A stretch of DNA of 64,000 bases from an uncultured Porphyromonadaceae bacterium (GCA_902495075.1 CABUVO010000024.1:3741-67740), one strand, 5' to 3'. Numbered from the stretch's first letter, positions 1-9,785 are shown. A program made the numbers and translations. The notes: generated by a model not told the origin, from the letters alone.

Positions 1-2
1 AT

Positions 3-539
3 GTGGCTGCCACAACCCGAGAGGTTGAGACTGAACATGTGTCAGCAGAAGAATTCCAGCTTATCACCCCCAAGGAAGACACACCTAAGAACGATGTGCT
101 GGTAATCGGAGAAAAGAGTATCAACGGACTCAATTATAAATTTGCCAGATGCTGCAACCCGATATATGGAGATGACGTTTTCGGATTCATATCTTCTGAT
201 GGTTCGGTAAAGATTCATAAGACCAACTGCCCGAATGCCCTTCATATCCGCGAACGTTACCCCTATCGCATCATTCGTGCCAACTGGAGCGGCAAAAGCG
301 GAGAGATGCTCCCCGCTTCACTGCGTGTCATCGGTAATGACGACATCGGCATTGTGGCAAACATCACGTCCATCATTTCCAAAGAGCCTAACACAATGCT
401 GCGAAATATCTCCATAGATTCACATGACGGAATCTTCCAGGGATATCTCGTGATTGGAGTGACCGACAATAGACAACTCACCGCCCTGATCAAGAAGATC
501 AAGACGGTGAAAGGGGTGAAAGACGTTGTCCGTATGTAA
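3..539 (+). CDS. RelA/SpoT-family (p)ppGpp synthetase/hydrolase, C-terminal fragment
   Basis: The gene runs in from before the window, so only about 178 C-terminal residues are visible and the catalytic domains are missing. The fragment has the conserved-cysteine/zinc-finger region of Rel proteins (RCCNPIYGD, then HKTNCPNA) followed by an ACT regulatory domain (from about LPASLRVIGNDDIGIVANI to the end). In this family these parts bind the ribosome and amino acids and tune synthesis versus hydrolysis of the alarmone (p)ppGpp in the cytoplasm. The reading frame is open from the window edge, so the true start is not in view. The next gene is convergent, 22 bases away. Whether the enzyme is bifunctional cannot be decided from this fragment. 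Confidence 0.93.
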   Translation: MAATTREVETEHVSAEEFQLITPKEDTPKNDVLVIGEKSINGLNYKFARCCNPIYGDDVFGFISSDGSVKIHKTNCPNALHIRERYPYRIIRANWSGKSGEMLPASLRVIGNDDIGIVANITSIISKEPNTMLRNISIDSHDGIFQGYLVIGVTDNRQLTALIKKIKTVKGVKDVVRM

Positions 540-561
540 AGGCTGCGCCAATAAGGCAGTA

Positions 562-3423
562 TTAGCGTCTCGGAGGAGGACCCATTCGGTGCATGCCGCC
601 GCGTCCTCCGCGTACTCTCGGTCCATCACCCGGAGGCGGACCGGGATGACCGTCAAAGTTGTCCATCTCTGGACGTTTCTTATTCTTAAGAGTGTTGAAT
701 GTATAGGAGATTCCGAACATCACATACCGCGTCAAATCATTGTATCGGCTATCGGTAATAGTGCCGTTCGCACTGACAGATCGCGAGATGTTCTTTTTCT
801 GTCCAAGCAAGTCGTATGCCCGAACACTCAACGTAAGACTTTTGTCGCGCAATAAACTATAAGAAATCTGGGCGTTCCAGAGCCATGACACAGAATTGAA
901 GCCATTGGAATATCCTGTGGTCTTATCAAAATCAAGATCGGTATTGACCTCTAATCCAAAGGGAAGATAAAGAGAGGCATCCGTGCGGAATCCATATGCG
1001 TGTGTATAAAGATTCTCCTGGTTGGGAAGAGAATTGGTCGCCATATTGAAAGAATATGTCGGATTGACAGACATCTGGAAGACATCGCATGTGAAAGTCA
1101 TCCCTAAATTCGGAGAGAGTCTCAAATTACCGGAACGATTGAAGTCGCCATTGATATAACCTGCCATCGACGAATAACTTGCCATTGCGCGAGCTGAAAA
1201 ACGCCACTTTCGATTGCGGAAGGGTTGGTTGATCATAAACATACCCGTGCCAGAGAAATTGCCATTGGCGTTCGCATATGTTGTTTCCCTTTTACCGGTC
1301 TCAGGATCTGAAACGGTTTTATTGACAATAACATTCTGGGAATATTGAAGACGCAACATTGACATCATGGCTTGCTGTGAATCCTGATTGTAATTGTTGA
1401 AATGAACATTCAACGACTGGGTGAACGTTGGTTTCAGATCAGGATTACCACGTGTAATATGCAAAGGATCCGATTCATCTGCCACAGGCTGTAGCTGGGT
1501 TAGCGAAGGAGCCGAGGTTCTCGCGCGATAGTCTGCACGTATCGATTTTGTCTTGTTGAACCTGTAACGGAATCTCGCGAATGGAGCCACATTCCATACC
1601 CATTGAGTTGGAATGTTTCTGTTTGAATTAAGAAGGTCTTCACTCGCACTGCTTGAGGGTGAAAACACAAGACCTGCTTCGAGATTGTATTTACTGTTTA
1701 TCTTTTTATACCCCACTTGAAGTTCTTGTGTGCCAAATTTGTTGCGGAAACGGTTGGAAAGATCCGTATCGAATATGGCATACTCCGGAAGAGTCGAGAA
1801 ATCCACAGGAGTGAATCCTGTCAAGTCTTCAGGAAGCGGAATATTATATGTATCCTTGTTGGCATTATTGAATCTATACTGGAACCGATATGCGACCTGC
1901 AGGAAATTACCGCGCTTCACATCGCCCAGTGGCTCCGTCCATGTAAGGCGTGCTCCAACAGAGTTGTTCCACTGATGATTATCAAGAAAGCGATACAGTT
2001 TATCATCATTGTCTTCTGTATCTGAAGTAAGATAGTATTCAATATCGCTCCAGGTTGTGGAATGCTGCTTGGTATCGGAGAATTCATAACTTGCCTGCAC
2101 ACTGAACGAACGCCCTGGCTTAGAAGGGAAATTATGATTGAAAATCAATCTACCCGAAGCATTATAACTTGTGCCGTGATTAAACCTTTTGCTGATATCA
2201 CTATTGATAAGGTCTCCACCAAAACCATTGTTATACATGTAGCTCTCGCCCCACGACTGCGTGTTACGGTTGTTGAAGCTGAATTGGGGTCTGAAATCAA
2301 GTGTATTATTGGGATCTATCTTCCACTCCATCCGGAGATCAGCCCTTAGATTATGCCCCTTGTCACGAGTAGAACTTGGGCTGCTCTTGAATTCGTTGCG
2401 CCCGGTCTGACGATATTCGGTATTGGTTGCCGACTCGGCATCGCGGTCGGTATGAGTGTAGAATATGTTTCCACCCACACGAAACTTGTCAGTCTTACCA
2501 AGATTGAAATTAAGTCCCAGCTGCTGGGAAGCTGTGATGCCGCCAGATGATCCAAAACTTGAGAAACGACCTCTGCCGGAATCCATGAAACCGAGATCAT
2601 TTGTGTTGTTGGCACCTCCGACTATAGAAATCTGATTGTTGTCGGTAAAGGTTGAAATGTTGAACTTTCCTTCATAACGTTTGTCTGTGCCATAACCACC
2701 TTCAACAGTGCCAAACCAACCGTTCTTCATATTCTTCTTAACCGTAAGATTAATCACGGTCTCTTCTTCACCATCGTCAACACCTGTTATTCTCGCAAGA
2801 TCACTTTTGCGGTCAACTACCTGAACTTTGTCTACAAGTTCCGATGGAAGATTTTTTGTAGCCATTTTTGTATCATCACCAAAAAACTCCTTTCCGTCCA
2901 CAAGAATCTTGGAAACAGTCTTCCCTCCTGAAGTTATTTTTCCATCAGAATCGACTTCCACACCCGGAAGTTTCTTCAAAAGATCCTCAACTGATGCATT
3001 AGCCTGCGTCTTGAATGATCCGGCATTGAATTCTATAGTATCCTGTTTTGCTACAACAGCTGCCTTGACAGCCGTGACAACTGCGTCATTGAGAGTAACC
3101 GAAGTCTCGGTCATTGTGAGTGTGCCGACATCAAGTGTTGTTGTCGTATCCTTCACCTCAATGATTTTTCGAATATCATCCATTCCAACCATCGACAAGT
3201 TGATAACATAATTACCTGGATTTATTCCTTTGAAACTAAAACCACCCTTCGCCGTAGTAATCATATATCCTTTTCTTACGGAATCCGGATACTGGATAAT
3301 CTGGGTTGTTACACCTTGCAAAGGCTGCGAATCGGAATCGACAACACGACCTTTCACAATTGCGGCTACCGCAACACTTGTAAAAGCTGTCATCAATGCA
3401 AAAGCAAGCAAAATTTTTCTCAT
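562..3423 (-). CDS. Outer-membrane beta-barrel protein with carboxypeptidase-like N-terminal domain (TonB-receptor-like)
   Basis: A 953-residue exported protein. It has a signal peptide (about residues 1-20), a carboxypeptidase-regulatory-like domain (about 22-105, GRVVDSDSQPLQGV), a plug-like region (about 125-225, with KKLPGVEVDSDG and ILVDGKEFFGDD) and then a long Asn/Tyr/Phe-rich barrel. This order is typical of the Bacteroidetes outer-membrane beta-barrel family related to SusC/TonB receptors. The substrate is not evident and no SusD-like partner is adjacent. The last barrel strand is followed by a roughly 40-residue Pro/Gly/Arg/Met-rich tail, so the protein does not end in the usual aromatic residue. 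The gene is monocistronic by position, with a divergent neighbour upstream and a convergent one downstream. Confidence 0.88.
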   Translation of the reverse strand: MRKILLAFALMTAFTSVAVAAIVKGRVVDSDSQPLQGVTTQIIQYPDSVRKGYMITTAKGGFSFKGINPGNYVINLSMVGMDDIRKIIEVKDTTTTLDVGTLTMTETSVTLNDAVVTAVKAAVVAKQDTIEFNAGSFKTQANASVEDLLKKLPGVEVDSDGKITSGGKTVSKILVDGKEFFGDDTKMATKNLPSELVDKVQVVDRKSDLARITGVDDGEEETVINLTVKKNMKNGWFGTVEGGYGTDKRYEGKFNISTFTDNNQISIVGGANNTNDLGFMDSGRGRFSSFGSSGGITASQQLGLNFNLGKTDKFRVGGNIFYTHTDRDAESATNTEYRQTGRNEFKSSPSSTRDKGHNLRADLRMEWKIDPNNTLDFRPQFSFNNRNTQSWGESYMYNNGFGGDLINSDISKRFNHGTSYNASGRLIFNHNFPSKPGRSFSVQASYEFSDTKQHSTTWSDIEYYLTSDTEDNDDKLYRFLDNHQWNNSVGARLTWTEPLGDVKRGNFLQVAYRFQYRFNNANKDTYNIPLPEDLTGFTPVDFSTLPEYAIFDTDLSNRFRNKFGTQELQVGYKKINSKYNLEAGLVFSPSSSASEDLLNSNRNIPTQWVWNVAPFARFRYRFNKTKSIRADYRARTSAPSLTQLQPVADESDPLHITRGNPDLKPTFTQSLNVHFNNYNQDSQQAMMSMLRLQYSQNVIVNKTVSDPETGKRETTYANANGNFSGTGMFMINQPFRNRKWRFSARAMASYSSMAGYINGDFNRSGNLRLSPNLGMTFTCDVFQMSVNPTYSFNMATNSLPNQENLYTHAYGFRTDASLYLPFGLEVNTDLDFDKTTGYSNGFNSVSWLWNAQISYSLLRDKSLTLSVRAYDLLGQKKNISRSVSANGTITDSRYNDLTRYVMFGISYTFNTLKNKKRPEMDNFDGHPGPPPGDGPRVRGGRGGMHRMGPPPRR

Positions 3424-3604
3424 TGTTTTTATAGTGGAGAAGTTTTATAAGCTGTTTCTCACAATCTTTAAGACATCAATAGTCCGAAATAGTTTAAAAT
3501 GCCATCAGAAAAACAACGCATCTTATATCCAAACACTTGGTGGATTTTACATCAATTTAAACAGTTTCTAAGATAACATGTAATGATTATCTCAAAATTA
3601 ATGC

Positions 3605-3612
3605 TAAATTTG
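3605..3612 (+). promoter_or_regulatory. Putative -7 element for the DUF4301 gene
   Basis: TAAATTTG matches the Bacteroidetes -7 consensus TAnnTTTG. It lies about 105 bases before the ATG at 3718. No clear TTTG -33 box is seen at the expected distance. Confidence 0.45.
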
Positions 3613-3717
3613 CACTTAAGATAGAAAATATGTCAGAGATTATGACTGAGACCAAGAGATTCCGACAGCCGTAACTGACATTCTTTATTGAAAATTAAAC
3701 ATTAAATATTGAATATA

Positions 3718-5247
3718 ATGAAATTAGAAGAACTCGACATCGAGACCCTGAATGAAAAAGGTATTTCCGAAGAAAAACTTAGTGAAGAGCTCTCAATGCT
3801 CGTCGAAGGTTTCCCCTATCTCAAAATTGAAGCCCCGGCAACTGTGGGACACGGCATATCTGCCTTGTCTGACGATATGAAAGCAACAGCCGTGAAATGC
3901 TGGGATGAATTCCTCGCCGCAGGTGGAATCGTAATGAAAATGGTTCCTGCAAGTGGCGCGGCTTCAAGAATGTTCAAGGATGTTTTCTCTTTCGTTAACG
4001 GAAAGAAGGATAAACCCGATAATGATTTCATGAAGCATTTCTTCGAAAGGATTGAAGATTTCGCGTTCTTCCCCCGACTCAATTTCATCTGTCTCTCGCT
4101 CTACGATAAAAGCGTTGATACTCTTATAAAAGAAAAACGCTATAAGGATATTGCTCAGGCACTCATCGGCAAAGAAGGTCTCAACTACGGTTATTTGCCC
4201 AAAGCTCTTCTTCAGTTCCACAAAGTGATCGGAACATCGCGCGCTGCTCTTGAAGAACATCTCGCAGAGGGAGCAATGTATGCTGCAGGAAAAGACCGTA
4301 AGGTAAACGTGCATTTCACCGTTTCCCAAGAGCATCTCCCATTGGTAATAGCAAAAGTTGAAGAAGCAGCCGGACATCTCGGTCATAAATATGACGTTAC
4401 CTTCGATGTGACCTACAGCGTGCAGAAACCCTCTACCGACACTATCGCCTCCAACCTTGATGGCACACCTTATCGTGAAAACGGAAAACTCTTCTTCCGT
4501 CCCGGGGGACATGGTGCGCTCATTGAAAATCTTAATGATCTTGATGCCGATGTAATATTCATCAAAAACATTGACAACGTTGTTCCTGATGAGCGTCGCG
4601 AAGCGACTGTGCTTTATAAGAAGATAATCGGAGGTATTCTCGTTGCCACAAAACAAAAAATTAACGAATACTGCAAGAAACTCGAAAAAGGCACTCCCTC
4701 AAAAGATGAACTCGACGAGATGCTTCACTTCACACGCAATGTACTTTGCATCACACATGATGGCGCAGACAACATGAGCGATGATGAAAAAGCCACCTAT
4801 CTCTTCGCAAAACTCAATCGTCCCACACGCGTCTGCGGAATGGTTAAAAATGAAGGAGAACCCGGTGGCGGTCCGTATCTCGCATACAATCCTGACGGCA
4901 CTGTTTCTCCGCAGATTCTCGAAGCGTCCCAGATTGATCCAAAGAATAAAGAGGCGATGAAAATGATGAAAGAAGCCACGCACTTCAATCCTGTTGATCT
5001 CGTTGTTTCCAACCGCAATTACAAAGGAGAGAAATTCAATCTTCCGCAATATGTCGACAAAGCCACAGGCTTCATCTCTTTAAAGAGCCGTGAGGGTGTA
5101 GAAATCAAAGCCCTTGAGCTTCCCGGTCTGTGGAACGGCGCGATGAGCGACTGGAACACAATTCTTGTTGAAGTGCCTGCTGAAACATTCAACCCTGTGA
5201 AAACAGTGAATGACCTTCTCCGTGATGCACATCAGCCACTTGCATAA
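3718..5247 (+). CDS. DUF4301 family protein
   Basis: A 509-residue soluble protein with no signal peptide or membrane segment. It matches my recollection of DUF4301, a conserved Bacteroidetes family of unknown biochemical function. Conserved-looking blocks include KMVPASGAASRMFKD near the N-terminus, FRPGGHGALIENLN in the middle and RVCGMVKNEGEPGGGPY further on. Glycine-rich blocks of this kind resemble nucleotide or sugar-nucleotide binding loops, but this is inference. The frame is open three codons further upstream through a TTG at 3709. I chose the ATG at 3718 because the protein continues directly as MKLEELDIETL. A lipoprotein gene follows after about 20 bases and may be co-transcribed. 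Confidence 0.8.
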   Translation: MKLEELDIETLNEKGISEEKLSEELSMLVEGFPYLKIEAPATVGHGISALSDDMKATAVKCWDEFLAAGGIVMKMVPASGAASRMFKDVFSFVNGKKDKPDNDFMKHFFERIEDFAFFPRLNFICLSLYDKSVDTLIKEKRYKDIAQALIGKEGLNYGYLPKALLQFHKVIGTSRAALEEHLAEGAMYAAGKDRKVNVHFTVSQEHLPLVIAKVEEAAGHLGHKYDVTFDVTYSVQKPSTDTIASNLDGTPYRENGKLFFRPGGHGALIENLNDLDADVIFIKNIDNVVPDERREATVLYKKIIGGILVATKQKINEYCKKLEKGTPSKDELDEMLHFTRNVLCITHDGADNMSDDEKATYLFAKLNRPTRVCGMVKNEGEPGGGPYLAYNPDGTVSPQILEASQIDPKNKEAMKMMKEATHFNPVDLVVSNRNYKGEKFNLPQYVDKATGFISLKSREGVEIKALELPGLWNGAMSDWNTILVEVPAETFNPVKTVNDLLRDAHQPLA

Positions 5248-5267
5248 TCTTAATAGTATAATTTTCG

Positions 5268-5969
5268 ATGAAGAAAATCATATCATTTCTTCTTCCGGCA
5301 ATGCTGCTCGCTTCTTGTGCGGGCGGCAATGCCGACAAGGAGAAAGCAAAAAATGAATATAAGAACTCTCTGGCAGATTCCATTGCAGCCGCAGAACATC
5401 AGATAGATTCCTGTGAAAACGAGATCAAGGTGCTCACTGATAATGTCAACACCTGGCTTCGCGATTTTACTGTTGTAGACAATTCCCGCGAAGTGGAGAG
5501 TTACTACATCTTCAATGGCTGGCAAAACCGCTATCCTCTTCAGAACACAGGACTTGTGGCTCGCATCTCAAACGGTGAACGCCTTGAGATAATTGCCGCC
5601 CTCAAAGGTTCGACATTCAATAGCATACGTGTTGAAAGTGGAGATCTCTCTGCAGAATCAGCAGTCGTGCCTCATGATCAAGCGCTCAACTACCGTCGGG
5701 AAGGATTGAATACAGTGATGTTTTCAGGTGCGCAGGCTGACTCAGTCGCACAACTTATTGCCGATAACGAACTCAATCCGGTAAAGATTGTTTATCTTGA
5801 AAACGGCAAAATAAAAGGCAATTGGCAGATGCCTGAAGATTATAAAAAAATGGTGTCTGCAACCTGGATGCTGTATTCTTCAAGAAGCCGGCAGATTAAA
5901 CTCGAGGGCTATATGAAGATGCTCTGTAAGAAAATTGAGATTCTGAGAGTGCATAAAGACCGCGAATAG
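5268..5969 (+). CDS. Predicted lipoprotein, unknown function
   Basis: A 233-residue protein with a lipoprotein signal peptide and lipobox LLASC (Cys17), so it is probably anchored to the inner or outer membrane facing the periplasm. After the Cys there is a charged, helix-forming stretch rich in Lys/Glu/Ala (about 25-65) that may form a short coiled coil. A mixed region and a basic helical C-terminus follow. I recognise no domain. It lies 20 bases after the DUF4301 gene and 23 bases before a secreted hydrolase on the same strand, which suggests a small operon. Confidence 0.75.
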   Translation: MKKIISFLLPAMLLASCAGGNADKEKAKNEYKNSLADSIAAAEHQIDSCENEIKVLTDNVNTWLRDFTVVDNSREVESYYIFNGWQNRYPLQNTGLVARISNGERLEIIAALKGSTFNSIRVESGDLSAESAVVPHDQALNYRREGLNTVMFSGAQADSVAQLIADNELNPVKIVYLENGKIKGNWQMPEDYKKMVSATWMLYSSRSRQIKLEGYMKMLCKKIEILRVHKDRE

Positions 5970-5992
5970 TCCGTATTGTAAAAATAACGCGT

Positions 5993-7042
5993 ATGAGAAA
6001 ACTCCTGATACCGATGATGTTGATACTCGGAGCGGCTTTCGCCTCGGGAGAATGGCATTTTCCGGAAAAATACACCGGTCCTAAAACACCTACCACCGAC
6101 ACTACCTGGCATCCGGATATTCTTGAAGGGTATGAAGCCAGATACGTGAACCATGGCGAGGCATTCGACGGGCCATGCAGGTCTACCATCATACGCAAGC
6201 TCTCCCCTAAAAAGACACGAAAAGCGTATCTATATGTGCATGGATTCAACGATTATTTCTTCCAAAAAGAAATGGGTGAAATATTTGTTGATTCCGGATT
6301 CAATTTCTATGCCGTAGACCTCAGGCGTTACGGACGCAGCTGGCAACCATGGCAATATCCATTCAATGTGCGCCAACAGAAAGAATATTTCGAAGACATT
6401 GATTCTGCATTGGCGCAGATACGTCGCGACGGCAACACAGACATAACACTCTCCGGTCATAGCACCGGAGGTCTCACCGTCGCCTATATGGCTGCCATAA
6501 AAGGAGCTCGCGTTGGCGTGAATAGAGTTGTAACCGACAGCCCGTTCCTCGAATGGAATTTCTCCCCCATCATGCGCAATGTTGGTGCCCCCTTTATCGA
6601 ATTTCTGAGTAAATTTTCTAAAAACAGCAAAATCAAGCAAAGTCATTGTGATGGTTATGCTTATTCCTTATTGAAGGAATACGACGGAGAATGGACCTAT
6701 AATACGGACTGGAAAATGATTTATTCTCCACCGGTTACATTCAGCTGGGTCGGTTCCATAAATCATGCCCAGTCTGAACTGATGAAAAAAGCATCACATA
6801 TAACGGTGCCCATACTCGTGATGCATAGTTCACGCAAAATCTCGGGATGCAACTATACCCCGGAGTTTCACACCGGCGACTGCGTGTTGGATCCGGAAAT
6901 GATTCAGAAACGGGGTGAAAAACTTGGTCATGTTCGCCAGGTATGCGCTATTGATAGCGGCATCCATGATTTGATTCTATCCCTCAAATCCCATCGCGAA
7001 GCCGCTTATGATACCATCTTCCGGTTTATTCGCACACATTAA
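5993..7042 (+). CDS. Secreted alpha/beta hydrolase (serine hydrolase/lysophospholipase-like)
   Basis: A 349-residue protein with a hydrophobic N-terminal signal sequence (about 1-18) and an alpha/beta hydrolase fold. The nucleophile elbow is SGHSTGG. An earlier block YLYVHGFNDYFFQ carries the HG oxyanion region, and IDSGIHDLILS near the C-terminus probably supplies the catalytic His. This fits the S33/'serine aminopeptidase' group of esterases and lipases. The substrate is unknown and the protein should act in the periplasm or at the cell surface. A strong hairpin just after the stop codon ends transcription before the tRNA. Confidence 0.82.
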   Translation: MRKLLIPMMLILGAAFASGEWHFPEKYTGPKTPTTDTTWHPDILEGYEARYVNHGEAFDGPCRSTIIRKLSPKKTRKAYLYVHGFNDYFFQKEMGEIFVDSGFNFYAVDLRRYGRSWQPWQYPFNVRQQKEYFEDIDSALAQIRRDGNTDITLSGHSTGGLTVAYMAAIKGARVGVNRVVTDSPFLEWNFSPIMRNVGAPFIEFLSKFSKNSKIKQSHCDGYAYSLLKEYDGEWTYNTDWKMIYSPPVTFSWVGSINHAQSELMKKASHITVPILVMHSSRKISGCNYTPEFHTGDCVLDPEMIQKRGEKLGHVRQVCAIDSGIHDLILSLKSHREAAYDTIFRFIRTH

Positions 7043-7104
7043 TCGGGCAAGCCCGATTAAGTAAAAAAGAAAGGATTCTTCAAATGAAGAATCCTTTCTT
7101 TTTT
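7041..7104. terminator. Bidirectional intrinsic terminator region
   Basis: Two hairpins lie in tandem. The first is AATCGGGC/GCCCGATT around a 2-base loop (7041-7058), starting right at the stop codon. The second is a stem of about 17 base pairs with a 6-base loop (7064-7104), whose arms begin with an A-run and end with a T-run. It can therefore terminate both the hydrolase mRNA and transcription from the opposite strand. Confidence 0.85.
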
Positions 7105-7107
7105 AGG

Positions 7108-7182
<75 letters not shown>

Positions 7183-7278
7183 ATGTGCTTTCCTTAAAAG
7201 CGATGCAAAGTTACATCTTTTTTTTTATTCCTGCAAATATTTCGTTAAAAAAATAGGAATCACAAATTAAAATTTTTA

Positions 7279-7286
7279 TAATTTTG
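7279..7286 (+). promoter_or_regulatory. Putative -7 element for the small membrane protein gene
   Basis: TAATTTTG fits TAnnTTTG and lies 24 bases before the ATG at 7310, a good distance for a short leader. Confidence 0.55.
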
Positions 7287-7309
7287 CATCTAATTATAAA
7301 AAAACATTT

Positions 7310-7495
7310 ATGTGGATAGTTATTATAATAGTATGCATTGCATTCGTACTTATTATGGAGCCCATTGAGCGTGTAATCAGAAAACGATTCGCCAATAAAT
7401 GGGTTCAGTATATTCTAAATTTTATAATTGCCTTTGGAATTCTGACGGCACTCTATGGAATTGCAGCCCTTTTAGGCTATAATGTTTGGATGTAG
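7310..7495 (+). CDS. Small two-helix membrane protein, unknown function
   Basis: A 61-residue protein made of two hydrophobic helices (about 1-18 and 35-56) separated by a basic loop (IERVIRKRFANKW). A well-placed TAnnTTTG element 24 bases upstream supports it as a real gene rather than a chance reading frame. It is followed convergently by the phosphate transporter gene. I do not recognise the family. Its neighbours give no clue to its job. Confidence 0.6.
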   Translation: MWIVIIIVCIAFVLIMEPIERVIRKRFANKWVQYILNFIIAFGILTALYGIAALLGYNVWM

Positions 7496-7505
7496 ATCAT
7501 TTCTC

Positions 7506-9785
7506 TTAATAGCGTGCTTCCGTAAAGCTTCTGTATGACGAAGGGGCAAGATTAAGCTTTCCGGCTGCCCTCAGCATCTTACGGAGTGACGTTACAAACT
7601 CTTGACTTTCTTGCAGAACGTTAAGATATACATACGCTACGGTCATATTATCGGCATCACCACGTTGCAAGTGATCATAAACCTCTCGAGTGAGACGTGA
7701 CAATTTTCTCTTGATTTCTTCACATCTCTGTCTCAAACCATCGATCATTTCGGGGCAATTCTCCCCTACTGCATTTTCTGATTGCTTTAAGACATCGACA
7801 ATAGCTTCGCAGACATCATTATAAGAATGATGAAATTGCTTTGGCAACGGGCGGAAATTATTATCAACGTGTTCTTTGCAAATCTCATTTATTCTTCTGA
7901 GATTATATGTCATTGACATCGCCATATTATTGCTGAGATGAAACCATGTATTTTTTTCAATAGCAATCTCCGGTTTTACTTTGCGAAGACATAACGTAAG
8001 CTTTCTACGCTGCCCTTTAAGCACATCCTTCTCAGCAACAAGCGCTTTTTCGGCTTTCGAGAGCAACTTGGAATTATCATTTATAAAGCCATCGGTTACA
8101 AGTCTGTAATTCTCACCGGCAAATTGCAGAAACATTTTCTCTTTTTCATTGACATAGACAAGAAACAGACGCCAGACCTCATCAATGTTCTCGGTTGAAA
8201 GAATAGTCTGGAACAACGTTTCCTTGTCCTCTCTTTTTTGTTTTTTACGAAACCTGATATTACTACGGATTAGAAGAACAACTGCAATCACTCCTCCGGC
8301 AATCATCACAGGAATACCACCCATGTGCATCGCACAAACCACCAGACCGGCTCCGATAAAAGCAAAACCGGCTGTGATGAACCATCCTCCAATCACTGAA
8401 ATTACACCTGTGATGCGGAATACGGCACTCTCCCTCCCCCATGCCCGATCGGCAAGCGATGTACCCATAGCGACCATAAACGTGACGAATGTTGTTGACA
8501 ACGGAAGTTTTAAGGAAGTACCGAACGCAATAAGCATACTCGCAATCATTAGATTCACAGCACCTCTCACAAGATCGAATGCCGCTCCATCTTCTTCTTG
8601 GGTGACACTGTTGTCCATACGTCTTCTCACCCACCGCTTCACACTCTCGGGAGTATGTTGACTGACCCAGAAATATGAATTCAGTGCCATTCTCACCACA
8701 GCCCTTCCAATACGTGAAGAACCGAAAAGCTCCTCTCCCTGACTTTTTGAACTAAGACCGACAGTGGTCTTAGTTACCTGTCGCGCTTTCTTAGAAGTGG
8801 CAAGCGACACAACCATGATCATGCCCGCTCCCACCAGAAAATAAATTGGAGTATTAGCCGATTGATTGAGCACACCCATCATATGCGATTGAGCATCTCC
8901 GCCGCCTGCCGCAGCATAATCCTGATAAGAAGCAAGTGCCGTCAACGGCACTCCTATGAAGTTTACAAGATCATTTCCTGCAAACGCCATGGCAAGTGAG
9001 AACGTGCCTATAAGCACCACAACTTTGAAAACGTTTATTTTTAAAAGATACAACACCTGTGCGATAATAGTGAAAATGACAAAAGATGACGCAAGAATCA
9101 ATGCTGTGTGCGTATTGATCCAAAGCTTCAGTTCAGGTGTCATTATCGTGAGATCCTTTATTCCCTTTAAAAGCATGAAATAAACTATGGCGGTACAGGC
9201 TACTCCTCCGAACAATCCAACCTTCCATTTAAGTTTACTCTTATATTCGAAAGTGAACAAGAGACGCGCAAGAAATTGCACGACCGTTCCAAATATGAAT
9301 GCTATCGCCACAGACAGGAATATTCCCACTATCACAGACAACGCTTTCTCTGCATTTAGCAAATCTCCCAGCCCCAGCGTGGATTCCGGAGCAGCCATTT
9401 TGAAGAGAGCTACAACAAACGTTGCTCCGAGCAACCCGAAAACGAGAGATATAGTGGTTGATGTGGGCATTCCCAAAGAATTGAAGATATCAAGAAGTAT
9501 GATGTCTGTTACCATTACAGCCATAAAAATGGCGATTACATCATAAAAAGACAGACTCTCCGGACGGAATATCCCGTTTCTCGCCACATCCATCATTCCG
9601 TTGCTCATCGCAGCGCCTATAAAAACGCCGGCAGACGCAACTATTATAATAGTCTTGAATGTCGCTGCCTTTGAGCCAACGGCAGAGGTTAGAAAATTAA
9701 CTGCATCATTACTAACTCCTACCGATAGATCAAAAACGGCAAGAAGAAACAGAAAAACAACTATCCCTAAAAACAATATGTCCAT
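7506..9785 (-). CDS. PiT-family inorganic phosphate transporter with C-terminal PhoU-like domain
   Basis: A 759-residue inner-membrane protein. About 500 N-terminal residues form many membrane helices with PiT signature loops: GVSNDAVNF near residue 23, and SLKLPLSTTFVTFMVAMGTSLADRAWG in the second half, the internal-repeat counterpart (quoted here only to locate LSTTFVT). The family imports phosphate, driven by an ion gradient. From about residue 520 the protein becomes soluble and helical with regularly spaced charged residues, resembling the PhoU/DUF47 proteins that regulate Pit transporters as separate subunits. Having both in one chain is common in Bacteroidetes. The gene is alone on its strand between convergent and same-strand neighbours. 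Confidence 0.9.
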   Translation of the reverse strand: MDILFLGIVVFLFLLAVFDLSVGVSNDAVNFLTSAVGSKAATFKTIIIVASAGVFIGAAMSNGMMDVARNGIFRPESLSFYDVIAIFMAVMVTDIILLDIFNSLGMPTSTTISLVFGLLGATFVVALFKMAAPESTLGLGDLLNAEKALSVIVGIFLSVAIAFIFGTVVQFLARLLFTFEYKSKLKWKVGLFGGVACTAIVYFMLLKGIKDLTIMTPELKLWINTHTALILASSFVIFTIIAQVLYLLKINVFKVVVLIGTFSLAMAFAGNDLVNFIGVPLTALASYQDYAAAGGGDAQSHMMGVLNQSANTPIYFLVGAGMIMVVSLATSKKARQVTKTTVGLSSKSQGEELFGSSRIGRAVVRMALNSYFWVSQHTPESVKRWVRRRMDNSVTQEEDGAAFDLVRGAVNLMIASMLIAFGTSLKLPLSTTFVTFMVAMGTSLADRAWGRESAVFRITGVISVIGGWFITAGFAFIGAGLVVCAMHMGGIPVMIAGGVIAVVLLIRSNIRFRKKQKREDKETLFQTILSTENIDEVWRLFLVYVNEKEKMFLQFAGENYRLVTDGFINDNSKLLSKAEKALVAEKDVLKGQRRKLTLCLRKVKPEIAIEKNTWFHLSNNMAMSMTYNLRRINEICKEHVDNNFRPLPKQFHHSYNDVCEAIVDVLKQSENAVGENCPEMIDGLRQRCEEIKRKLSRLTREVYDHLQRGDADNMTVAYVYLNVLQESQEFVTSLRKMLRAAGKLNLAPSSYRSFTEARY

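Noticed and set aside
3709..3717. TTG start for the DUF4301 gene
   Set aside because: Adds three residues (with the next codon being part of the AT-rich leader); the ATG at 3718 is the natural start.
3964..4656. 230-codon minus-strand frame opposite the DUF4301 gene
   Set aside because: Lies wholly within a strongly supported gene, has Cys/Phe-rich unnatural composition and no promoter.
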